Origin: Mycolicibacterium sp. P1-18
Lineage (GTDB): Bacteria > Actinomycetota > Actinomycetes > Mycobacteriales > Mycobacteriaceae
DNA: 64,000 bases
Direction: 5' to 3'
NCBI RefSeq assembly: GCF_008329535.1
Contig: NZ_NPKR01000005.1
Location: 248,001-312,000, forward strand
The position numbers were made by a program, and so were the translations under genes. The first letter of the stretch is position 1; each line of letters opens with the position of its first letter. The notes below the pieces were generated by a model that was not told the DNA's origin, ran no database searches, and was given only the letters and a program-made list of their open reading frames with translations. Shown here piece by piece: positions 55,172 to 62,842 of this stretch.

Positions 55172-55371
55172 GGCGTCACCCTCCTCGTGTCATTCCCCGT
55201 CGCTTCGCTCGCCTCAGGTTCGAAGTCGATCTTCTCCCGGACCGCACAATCCGGGCAGCACCAGTCGTCGGGCACCTGCGCCCAGGGTGTCCCGGCCGGA
55301 AAGCCCTCCCGCGGCGCGCCTTTCGCCTCGTCGTAGACGAAATCACATCCGGGACAACGGTAGGCGGTCAT
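55168..55371 (-). CDS. rubA: Rubredoxin RubA
   Basis: This is the second rubredoxin, of 67 residues. Ligands are C6, C9, C39 and C42 ([12 protein letters not shown] and DDWCCPDC), with a vicinal extra Cys38. The C-terminal about 12 residues ([12 protein letters not shown]) extend beyond the usual 55-residue form. The ATG overlaps the alkB stop and the stop overlaps the rubB start, so alkB, rubA and rubB are chained. It is an electron carrier for AlkB. Confidence 0.93.
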   Translation of the reverse strand: MTAYRCPGCDFVYDEAKGAPREGFPAGTPWAQVPDDWCCPDCAVREKIDFEPEASEATGNDTRRVTP

Positions 55372-56597
55372 GACGCCCCCTGTCCGTACTTGGCCATCAC
55401 CTTGTCGCGCACCCGCGGGTGAACGTTGACCCGGCTGAGGTCACCGCCGTAGTGCGCCAGCACGCGGTGGTCCATCACCTTGCGCCACAGCGGCGGAAAG
55501 TAGGTCAGCCCGATCATCGACGCGTAGCCGCTGGGCAGGTTCGGGGCACCGTCCATGCTGCGCAGGGTCTGGTAGCGACGCGTGGGGTTGGCGTGGTGGT
55601 CGCTGTGCCGCTGCAGGTGGTACAGGAACAGGTTGGTCACCAAATGGTCTGAGTTCCAACTGTGTTGGGGCGCGCAGCGCTCGTAGCGTCCGCTGGCGGT
55701 CTTCTGCCGGAGGAGGCCGTAGTGCTCGAGGTAGTTCACCGTCTCCAGCAAGGCGAAGCCGAAGACCGCCGAGATCACCACGTACGGCACGAGTGCGAGT
55801 CCGAAGACCGCGATCAGGACGCCGTAGAGCACCACCGACATCGCCCAGGCGTTGAGGACGTCGTTGGAGGGATGCCACGGGCTGCGGTTCAACCGCCGCA
55901 TCCGCTGCGCCTCGAGTTCCCAGGACGACCTGAGACTGCCCCAGACGCTGCGTGGCAGGAACTCCCAGAACGTCTCCCCGAAGCGGGCCGACGCCGGGTC
56001 CTCCGGCGTCGCGACCCGCACGTGATGGCCGCGGTTGTGCTCGATGAAGAAGTGGCCGTAGCAGGTCTGCGCCAGGGTGATCTTGCTCAGCCAGCGTTCG
56101 AGGGTGTCCTTCTTGTGGCCGAGTTCGTGCGCGGTGTTGATGCCGACGCCGCCCATCATGCCGACGGACAGCGCCAGACCGATCTTGGCCGGCCATCCCA
56201 ACGACCCGTCGAAACCGAGCCAACCAAGGTCGGACGCCGTGAACAGATAGGCCCCGAGGGCGACGGTCACGTACTGGAAGGGGATGAAGCTGTAGGTGCA
56301 GTAGCGGTAGTACTTGTCGTTCTCCAGGCGCTCCATCGCGGCGTCGGGCGGGTTCTCTCCGTCGGGACCGAAGCGCCGGTCCAGCAGGGGCAGCACGACG
56401 TAGACCAGGATCGGACCGATCCAGAACGGCACCTGCGCGGCGACGTGCCAGCCAAGCTGGTTGAGCGCCCACACCACCGGCAGCATCACCAGCACCGCGG
56501 TGGGCACGATCAGCCCCATCAGCCACAGGTATCGCTTCTTGTCGCGCCACCGGTCGACGGGGGTCGTGCCGTCTGCGGATTCCACGTGGGTCGTCAC
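55368..56597 (-). CDS. alkB: AlkB, membrane alkane 1-monooxygenase
   Basis: AlkB hydroxylates medium- to long-chain n-alkanes at the terminal carbon. It has 409 residues (M. tuberculosis Rv3252c about 416). Diiron histidine boxes: H157/H161 in NTAHELGHKK, H187/H191/H192 in EHNRGHHVRVATPEDPASAR, an EH pair in NYLEHYGLL, and HLQRHSDHHANPTRRYQ near residue 330. About six membrane helices precede and separate the boxes (for example LMGLIVPTAVLVMLPVVWAL). Start GTG 56597 is preceded by GGAGGTGA. It is the first gene of the alkB-rubA-rubB-tetR operon. Confidence 0.95.
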   Translation of the reverse strand: MTTHVESADGTTPVDRWRDKKRYLWLMGLIVPTAVLVMLPVVWALNQLGWHVAAQVPFWIGPILVYVVLPLLDRRFGPDGENPPDAAMERLENDKYYRYCTYSFIPFQYVTVALGAYLFTASDLGWLGFDGSLGWPAKIGLALSVGMMGGVGINTAHELGHKKDTLERWLSKITLAQTCYGHFFIEHNRGHHVRVATPEDPASARFGETFWEFLPRSVWGSLRSSWELEAQRMRRLNRSPWHPSNDVLNAWAMSVVLYGVLIAVFGLALVPYVVISAVFGFALLETVNYLEHYGLLRQKTASGRYERCAPQHSWNSDHLVTNLFLYHLQRHSDHHANPTRRYQTLRSMDGAPNLPSGYASMIGLTYFPPLWRKVMDHRVLAHYGGDLSRVNVHPRVRDKVMAKYGQGAS

Positions 56598-56637
56598 CGG
56601 GTCACCTCCATGTGAGTGCCATCACCAACTGGAGTTG

Positions 56638-56670
56638 ACTATAACCCGCGATTTGTCTGGCGTCTAGACA
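56638..56670 (-). promoter_or_regulatory. alkB promoter with overlapping palindromic operator
   Basis: On the minus strand TAGACG (56661-56666) and TATAGT (56638-56643) are 17 bases apart, a good promoter with a leader of about 34 bases. The imperfect palindrome TGTCT-N7-AGACA (56654-56670), with the inner palindrome GTCTAGAC at its right end, covers the -35 element, which fits repression by the TetR regulator at the end of the operon. Confidence 0.6.
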
Positions 56671-56700
56671 CAGAGCCCGTGTTTGTAAAGCAGCTAGGCC

Positions 56701-58179
56701 TCACACGGTCGAATTGGACCTTTCCCGCTGCCCCAGCACCGACTTGCGCCGCCCGTACGCCAGATACAGCGCCACGCCCACGACCATCCAGATTCCGAAG
56801 CGGATCCACGTCAGCCCGGTGAGGTTCAGCATCAGCCACACGCAGGCCACGATCGAGACGATCGGCAGCAACGGAACCAGCGGCGCGCGGAAGCCCCGCT
56901 GCAGATCGGGCCTCGTCCTGCGCAGCACGATCACGCCCGCGGACACCAGCACGAAGGCGAAGAGCGTGCCCACGTTGACCATCTCCTCGAGGCGGTCGAT
57001 CGGGAACACCGACGCAGCCAGGGCGACGACGACGCCGACGAGCACCGTGATGCGGATCGGCGTGCCGCGGGCCCCGGTCTTGGCCAGCTGCCGCGGTAGC
57101 AACCCGTCGCGCGACATCGCGAACAGCACCCTGATCTGCCCCAGCAGCAGCACCATCACCACCGTCGTCAAGCCGGCGAGCGCGCCGATCGAGATCACGG
57201 TGGCGGCCCAGTCGACGCCGTTGGCGGTGAAGGCCGACGCGAGGTTGGCCTGTCCGTCGGGACCGGTCTTGAGGTCGGTGTAGGACACCATCCCCGACAG
57301 CACGACCGTCACCGCGACGTAGAGCAACGTCACGATCCCCAGGGAGTACAGGATGCCCCGCGGCACGTCGCGCTGCGGGTTCTTGGTCTCCTCCGCGGTG
57401 GTGGCGACGATGTCGAAGCCGATGAACGCGAAGAACACGATCGACGCGCCGGCGAGCAGCCCGTACCAGCCGTACGTGCTGCCCTCGGCCCCGGTGAGCA
57501 GGGAGAACACGGATTGGTCGATGCCGGTGCCCGTGTCACCACCGGATTCGGCCGGCGGAATGTAGGGCGAGTAGTTGGCCGCCTTGACGTAGAAGGCGCC
57601 GACGACGACGACCAGCAGCACGACGGCCACCTTCACCGCGGTGATCACGGCGCTGACGTTGGACGACAACTTCGTTCCCCGCGCCAGCAGCAGACAAATC
57701 ACGACGATGATCAGCAGCGCGCCCCAGTCCAGCGTGACGGGACCGAGGTCGACGGTGCCGCCGGAGAAGCCGAACACCGTGCCCAGGTATGACGACCATC
57801 CCTTGGCCACCACCGCGCCCGCCACCGCGAACTCCAAGATGAGGTCCCAGCCGATGATCCAGGCCGTGAACTCGCCGAAGGTGGCATACGAGAAGGTGTA
57901 CGCGCTGCCCGCCACCGGCACCGTCGACGCGAACTCGGCGTAGCAGAGCGCGGCCAGGCCGCAGGTGACCGCGGCGATGACGAACGAGACCGAGATGGCC
58001 GGCCCGGTCAGGTCGCCCGCCGTGGACGCGGTGATGGTGAAGATGCCGGCGCCGATGACGACGGAGACGCCGAAGACGGTCAGATCACGCCAGGTCAGAT
58101 CCTTTCGGAGCCGGGTATCCGGCTCGTCGGTGTCGGCGATCGACTGCTCGACGGACTTGATGCGCCATCGATCCGTCAT
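56701..58179 (-). CDS. APC-family amino acid permease (Rv3253c-like)
   Basis: This is a cationic or broad amino acid transporter of 492 residues with about 12 membrane helices. The first helix VFGVSVVIGAGIFTITA has the unwound substrate-binding GAGIF, and a characteristic loop FAMSRDGLLPRQLAKTGARGTP lies between helices 8 and 9. It resembles the CAT/YfnA branch of the APC superfamily. The cytosolic N-terminus (about 30 residues) is charged. It is separated from alkB by 103 bases and divergent from the flavoprotein gene (56 bases). Confidence 0.88.
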   Translation of the reverse strand: MTDRWRIKSVEQSIADTDEPDTRLRKDLTWRDLTVFGVSVVIGAGIFTITASTAGDLTGPAISVSFVIAAVTCGLAALCYAEFASTVPVAGSAYTFSYATFGEFTAWIIGWDLILEFAVAGAVVAKGWSSYLGTVFGFSGGTVDLGPVTLDWGALLIIVVICLLLARGTKLSSNVSAVITAVKVAVVLLVVVVGAFYVKAANYSPYIPPAESGGDTGTGIDQSVFSLLTGAEGSTYGWYGLLAGASIVFFAFIGFDIVATTAEETKNPQRDVPRGILYSLGIVTLLYVAVTVVLSGMVSYTDLKTGPDGQANLASAFTANGVDWAATVISIGALAGLTTVVMVLLLGQIRVLFAMSRDGLLPRQLAKTGARGTPIRITVLVGVVVALAASVFPIDRLEEMVNVGTLFAFVLVSAGVIVLRRTRPDLQRGFRAPLVPLLPIVSIVACVWLMLNLTGLTWIRFGIWMVVGVALYLAYGRRKSVLGQRERSNSTV

Positions 58180-58235
58180 ACTTTTGCGCCCCCTCTGGTC
58201 ATATCCCCCGGAACTTACCCATTACCGTCCATGCC

Positions 58236-59648
58236 ATGGGCGAACACGCGATTGTCGTCGGCGCGAGCCTTGCCGGGCTCTGCGCCGCCAGGGTGTTGTC
58301 GGACTTCTACGACCGGGTGACGATCTACGAACGCGACGAACTCCCCGACGGCCCCGGCGACCGCACCGCAGTGCCGCAGGGCAGACACGTGCACCTGCTG
58401 ATGGCGCGCGGCGCGGCGGAGTTCGAACGGCTGTTTCCCGGGCTGCTCGACGACATGGTGGCCGCCGGGGTGCCGAAGCTGGCGAACCGACCCGACTGCA
58501 TCCACTTCGCCGCCGCGGGGCACGTGCTGGGCACCAACACGACCCTGAAGCGGGAGTTCACCGCCTACGTGCCGAGCCGGCCGCACCTGGAATGGCAGAT
58601 CCGCCAGCGCGCGCTCGCCATCCCCAACGTCGAGCTGGTGCGCACGAGGGTTGCCGAACTGCTGTACGAGCCCGAGCAGCAACGCGTCACGGGTGCCCTC
58701 GTCGACGCCGGTGACCACACGACCGCCGTGCCGGCCGACCTGGTGGTCGACGCCACCGGCCGCGGCACCCGACTTCCGGTGTGGCTCGAGCAGTGGGGCT
58801 TCGGTCGGCCGACGGAGGACGTCGTCGACGTCGGCATCGACTACGCCACGCAGCGGGTGCGCATCCCCGAGGACGCCCTCGTCGAGAAGGTCGTGGTCGC
58901 CGGCGCGTCCCACGACCATCCCGTCGGCCTCGGCATGCTGCTGTACGAGGACGGACTGTGGAGTGCCACGTCGTTCGGCACCGGAAAGGTGACCCCGCCG
59001 CAGAGTTTCGCAGAGATCTGCGACGTGGCCGACGACCTGCTTCCGCCTCACCTCAGCGCTGCTCTGAGGGCCGGCGAACCCGTGGGCGACATGGCTTTTC
59101 ACAAGTATCCCGCGAGCCGGTGGCGCCGTTACGACCTGATGGAGCGCTTCCCCGCCGGCGTGATCCCGTTCGGTGACGCGGTGGTGAGCTTCAACCCCAC
59201 CTACGGCCAGGGCATGACCATGACCTCGATCCAGGCGGGCAACCTGCAGTCCGTGCTGCAGTCGGGCGAGCACGACATCGCGGGTGCGCTGTCGCGCGCG
59301 ACGAAGAAGACCACCTGGCCGGTGTGGACGATGAACGCCATCGGCGACGTGGCGTTGCACAACGCGACCGCCGAGGACGCGCCGTGGTGGTACCTGACCG
59401 TCGGGAATCTCTTCGAACAGTTCCTGGGTGCCGCGGAGACCGACGCCGATCTGGCCGAATGGTTCCTGCGCCGGTTCAGTCTGCTGGACAGCCTCTACAT
59501 GGTGCCGGACGCCAAGACGCTGGGCCGCACCGTGCGGCACAACATGGGCCTGCTCGCGGTCGAGAAGTACGGCCGGGCAAAGATGTTCGTCAAGACGAAG
59601 CGGTCTCGGAACTCAGTCCGCGATCGAGATCCGGCTCCAAGTAGATGA
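58236..59648 (+). CDS. FAD-dependent oxidoreductase/monooxygenase-like protein (Rv3254-like)
   Basis: This 470-residue flavoprotein of the p-hydroxybenzoate hydroxylase/squalene-epoxidase-like fold corresponds to Rv3254 (about 462 residues). The N-terminal dinucleotide motif is IVVGASLAGLCAARVL, with GASLAG replacing GxGxxG. The second FAD motif is IPFGDAVVSFNPTYGQGMTM. VVDATGRGTRLPVWL contains the NADPH/FAD DG-like part. The substrate is unknown. The protein ends KTKRSRNSVRDRDPAPSR. The last 59 bases overlap, in antisense, the 3' end of the cation transporter gene. Confidence 0.82.
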   Translation: MGEHAIVVGASLAGLCAARVLSDFYDRVTIYERDELPDGPGDRTAVPQGRHVHLLMARGAAEFERLFPGLLDDMVAAGVPKLANRPDCIHFAAAGHVLGTNTTLKREFTAYVPSRPHLEWQIRQRALAIPNVELVRTRVAELLYEPEQQRVTGALVDAGDHTTAVPADLVVDATGRGTRLPVWLEQWGFGRPTEDVVDVGIDYATQRVRIPEDALVEKVVVAGASHDHPVGLGMLLYEDGLWSATSFGTGKVTPPQSFAEICDVADDLLPPHLSAALRAGEPVGDMAFHKYPASRWRRYDLMERFPAGVIPFGDAVVSFNPTYGQGMTMTSIQAGNLQSVLQSGEHDIAGALSRATKKTTWPVWTMNAIGDVALHNATAEDAPWWYLTVGNLFEQFLGAAETDADLAEWFLRRFSLLDSLYMVPDAKTLGRTVRHNMGLLAVEKYGRAKMFVKTKRSRNSVRDRDPAPSR

Positions 59649-60525
59649 CCGTGGCCGCGGGCACCGCGGCACGGATCGCCGCCTCCGCGGCGTCGATGGC
59701 AACCGCCGTCGTGGCGAGGTCGGTCTTCGGCGCGAGGGCTATCTTCGCCCCGACCAGCATGTCGTCGGGTCCCATGTACTGCGTCCTGAGGTGGATCACC
59801 CGGTCGACGTGAGCGGTCTGCTCCAGCGCCGACCGGATCGCCTCGTCCTCCTGGGGTGTCGCCCCCTCGCCGATGAGGGCGCTGTGCATCTCGACCATCA
59901 GGACGACGGCGATCACCCCGAGTAGGGCACCGATGCAGACCGTGCCGACACCGTCCCAGACCGGGTTGCCCGTCAGGATGGTCAGCCCGACACCGGCCAG
60001 GGCGAACGCCAGACCGATGAGCGCGCCGGTGTCCTCCAGCAGGACCACCGGCAGCTCGGGGTTGCGCGAGCTGCGGATGAACCGCCACCAACTGCCGCTC
60101 CCCTTGATCGGCCGGGACTCCACCATCGCCGTGCGAAAGCTGTAGGACTCCAGGCAGATTGCCACGCCCAGGATGGCGACGGCCACGACCGGCGAGGTCA
60201 ACTCGTGGGGGTGGACGATCTTCTCGTAGCCCTCGTAGATCGCGAAGGCGGAACCGAGGGAGAACAACACCAGCGCGACGACGAACGAATAGAAGTAACG
60301 GCTACGGCCGTACCCGAACTGGTGGAGCGCGTCGGGTTTCTTGGCCGCCTCCCGCTGACCCAGCAGTAGGAGACCTTGATTGGACGTGTCGGCGACGGAG
60401 TGCACGGCCTCCGCGAGCATCGACGAGCTGCCCGTGATGAGGAAGCCGACGAACTTGGCCGCCGCGATGCCGGCGTTGGCGAGTAGGGCCGCGACGATGG
60501 CGCGCTTGCTTCCCGATGCGGACAC
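59590..60525 (-). CDS. Cation diffusion facilitator family transporter
   Basis: This zinc/iron/manganese-type CDF exporter has 311 residues and six membrane helices. Helix 2 carries H42 and D46 in EAVHSVADTSNQ. In helix 5 the usual HxxxD is replaced by EDTGAL (LLEDTGALIGLAFALAG), an arrangement seen in the SLC30A9-like branch, so metal preference may be different from classical zinc exporters. A cytosolic C-terminal domain follows (about 225-311). It lies 13 bases past the manA stop on the same strand. I recall no equivalent at this place in M. tuberculosis, so it looks like an insertion between Rv3254 and manA. Confidence 0.88.
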   Translation of the reverse strand: MSASGSKRAIVAALLANAGIAAAKFVGFLITGSSSMLAEAVHSVADTSNQGLLLLGQREAAKKPDALHQFGYGRSRYFYSFVVALVLFSLGSAFAIYEGYEKIVHPHELTSPVVAVAILGVAICLESYSFRTAMVESRPIKGSGSWWRFIRSSRNPELPVVLLEDTGALIGLAFALAGVGLTILTGNPVWDGVGTVCIGALLGVIAVVLMVEMHSALIGEGATPQEDEAIRSALEQTAHVDRVIHLRTQYMGPDDMLVGAKIALAPKTDLATTAVAIDAAEAAIRAAVPAATVIYLEPDLDRGLSSETASS

Positions 60526-60538
60526 GTCCGACCTTCCG

Positions 60539-61765
60539 TCAGATGCCGACGGTCGCGCGGAACAGGGCCGCCGGCTGCTCGGCCACCACGCGGATGGGTC
60601 CGTCGTCGGCGGCCACCCACGCGGCGGCGCCCCGATCGAGGGTCAGGACACTGGACTTCGCGTGAATCTGCACGGACCCCTCGATGCAGAACAGCACCTG
60701 GGGACCGTCGTGGCGTGCGGGTGCGTCGACTTCGTGGCCGAGATCGTCACCCTCGAGCCGCAGCATCGACACCGCGAACTCGGGCGCCGGCGTGTCGTAG
60801 ACGATCTCCACCCCCTCGCGCGTGGACCGTGGCCGCAGCTCCGATTCGTCGGTGGGGGTGAAGTCCAGCACGCGCAGCAGTTCGGGCACGTCGACGTGCT
60901 TGGGGGTCAGGCCGCCGCGCAGGACGTTGTCGGAGTTGGCCATCACCTCGAACCCCATGCCGTGCAGATAGGCGTGCAAATTGCCGGCGGGCAGGTAGAT
61001 GCCCTCCCCCGGCGCCAGACTGATCCGGTTGAGCAGCAGGGCGGCCAGCACTCCGGCGTCCCCGGGGTACAGCTCGCCGAGCTGCAACACCGTCTTGGCT
61101 TCGCTCGTGAATTCCGTTGCGCCAGAGCGCAAGTAGTTGACGGCGCCGTCGAGCACCAGCGGTACCAGCGCGTCGAGAATGGCCTGCGGCGCGGTGATCC
61201 ACGTCGTGAACAGGGCGCGCAGTCCGTCGGCGTCGGCCGGCCCCGACAACAGGTTCACGTACGGATCCAGGTCGGGCACCGTCAGCGCGCGCAACAGTTC
61301 GACGGTGCGCGCCACCGGACGGAACCCGGCCAGGGCCTCGAAGGGTCCCAGCGCGACGAGCAGTTCGGGCTTGTGACTCCGGTCGCGGTAGTTCCGGGTG
61401 GGCGCCGAGACGGGGATGTGAAGCCGGTCCTCGCGGGCGAACCCCTCCATGGCCTGTTCGGCACTCGGGTGCGCCTGCAGGGACAGCGGTTCCTCGGCCG
61501 CGAGCACCTTGGCGAGGAACGGCAGTGCGTCGCCGAATCGCTGACGCGTCGCCGCACCCAACTGGCCGTCCGGATCCGCGGTGATGGTGTCCAACAGGGA
61601 GCGCTCCCCGCCGTCGCCCTCGAGCCACGCGGGGTCGCCGGGGTGGGCGCCCAACCACAGTTCGGCCTCCGGATGCGGTGTGGGACTGTGCCGTCCGGTG
61701 AGCTCGGCGATGGCGGTGTGCGATCCCCACGCGTAGGTCCGCAGCGCACCACGTAAGACGTCCAC
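60539..61765 (-). CDS. manA: ManA, mannose-6-phosphate isomerase
   Basis: ManA interconverts fructose-6-phosphate and mannose-6-phosphate, feeding GDP-mannose for PIM, LAM and mannoproteins. It is a type I zinc enzyme of 408 residues (Rv3255c). Zinc ligands are in SLQAHPS (Gln, His) and SHKPEL (Glu), with a later His in IYLPAGNLHAYLHG, and the ending cupin strands are regular. The GTG start at 61765 lies 3 bases from the stop of the next upstream gene, so it belongs to the manB operon. Confidence 0.94.
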   Translation of the reverse strand: MDVLRGALRTYAWGSHTAIAELTGRHSPTPHPEAELWLGAHPGDPAWLEGDGGERSLLDTITADPDGQLGAATRQRFGDALPFLAKVLAAEEPLSLQAHPSAEQAMEGFAREDRLHIPVSAPTRNYRDRSHKPELLVALGPFEALAGFRPVARTVELLRALTVPDLDPYVNLLSGPADADGLRALFTTWITAPQAILDALVPLVLDGAVNYLRSGATEFTSEAKTVLQLGELYPGDAGVLAALLLNRISLAPGEGIYLPAGNLHAYLHGMGFEVMANSDNVLRGGLTPKHVDVPELLRVLDFTPTDESELRPRSTREGVEIVYDTPAPEFAVSMLRLEGDDLGHEVDAPARHDGPQVLFCIEGSVQIHAKSSVLTLDRGAAAWVAADDGPIRVVAEQPAALFRATVGI

Positions 61766-61768
61766 TGG

Positions 61769-62842
61769 CTAACCCCGGACCAATCGCAGGTAGACCGCGG
61801 CCATTTCCAACCGGACGGCCAGGACGACGAGTTGCTGCTCGCGTCGACCGGCCGGCCTGGAGGCCACGTCCTCCCCGACGTCGTCGGCGCTCACCACGTC
61901 GACGTCGTCGTAACCGTTGAGCGCCGCCACCATGGCGGGTCTTTCTTCGTCGGTGGCGAACACGAGGGCCCGCACCCGCTTGCCGAGCGGACCGTCGATC
62001 TCGTCGTCGTGGAAGATGGACGACTCGTAACTGCTTGCGCCGCTGGTCAACCCGCGACGCAAGGCCGTCATGGCGTCGGCCAGGCCGACCGCGGCCGCCG
62101 GTTGTTGCGCGACGCGCAGCAGCGTTGCGCCGGCATGCCTGGCGAGCACGACGCTGGCTGCCGTGCCGCCGGCCAGGACGACGTCGCGGTCCGACATCCG
62201 GTCGGCGAGCAACTTGGCCGGATTGGTGAACAGGTCGCGTCCGGCGCTGTTGCGCAAGGTTTCGGCGTCCAGTGCGTCGGCCATCTCCGAGAGGTCGACG
62301 CTCATCCCCGGGAGGACGACGTGCAAGACGGCCAGCCCCACGGCGAGGTAGCGGACGAGCGCGAACTCGTCGGACACCATCAGTCGCGGCGCCAGCACCA
62401 CGGCCTTGCCCGCGGCGACCTCGCGAAGGGGACCTTCGTCGGGGGCCGCCACGACGACTCTTGCACCGCGGCGGATTCCGCTCGCGGCGGTGGCGACCAG
62501 CACGGGGTCCGCGGCGTCGTCACCGGCGACGATCAGCACGTCGAGGGCCCCGATCCACGGTGGCACCTCCGAGGCGACGACGATCGGCGCGCCCGTGGAG
62601 CCGCCGAAGGCCGCGGCGAGCATCGCGCCGGCCGCCTCCGCCGCACCCCGGGTCGCAACCCAGATGACGGTGCGCGGGGCATGGTCCCCGGCAAGGGAGT
62701 CGAGCGCGCCCTCGTCGAGGGCAGCGGCGGTGGCCCGCGTCTGCGCACCCGCCATCGACGCCGCTCGCAGCAAACCCTCTCGGTCGGCGGCGAGCAGCCC
62801 CTCGACGTCGTCGAGGTCGACGGTCGCGTGCGGAGCGCTCAC
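61769..62842 (-). CDS. Rv3256c-like SIS-fold protein (TobH/isomerase-like)
   Basis: This Ala-rich 357-residue protein shows a degenerate sugar-isomerase pattern. It resembles the TobH/bifunctional phosphoglucose-phosphomannose isomerase group: RTVIWVATRGAAEAAGA and IVVASEVPPWIGALDVLIVAGDDAADPVLVATA in the first half are of the SIS type. The catalytic residues of true isomerases are not obvious, so a regulatory or scaffolding role in mannose metabolism is possible. It sits between manB and manA with an ATGA-like overlap with manB (62839-62842), conserved in mycobacteria. Confidence 0.8.
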   Translation of the reverse strand: MSAPHATVDLDDVEGLLAADREGLLRAASMAGAQTRATAAALDEGALDSLAGDHAPRTVIWVATRGAAEAAGAMLAAAFGGSTGAPIVVASEVPPWIGALDVLIVAGDDAADPVLVATAASGIRRGARVVVAAPDEGPLREVAAGKAVVLAPRLMVSDEFALVRYLAVGLAVLHVVLPGMSVDLSEMADALDAETLRNSAGRDLFTNPAKLLADRMSDRDVVLAGGTAASVVLARHAGATLLRVAQQPAAAVGLADAMTALRRGLTSGASSYESSIFHDDEIDGPLGKRVRALVFATDEERPAMVAALNGYDDVDVVSADDVGEDVASRPAGRREQQLVVLAVRLEMAAVYLRLVRG

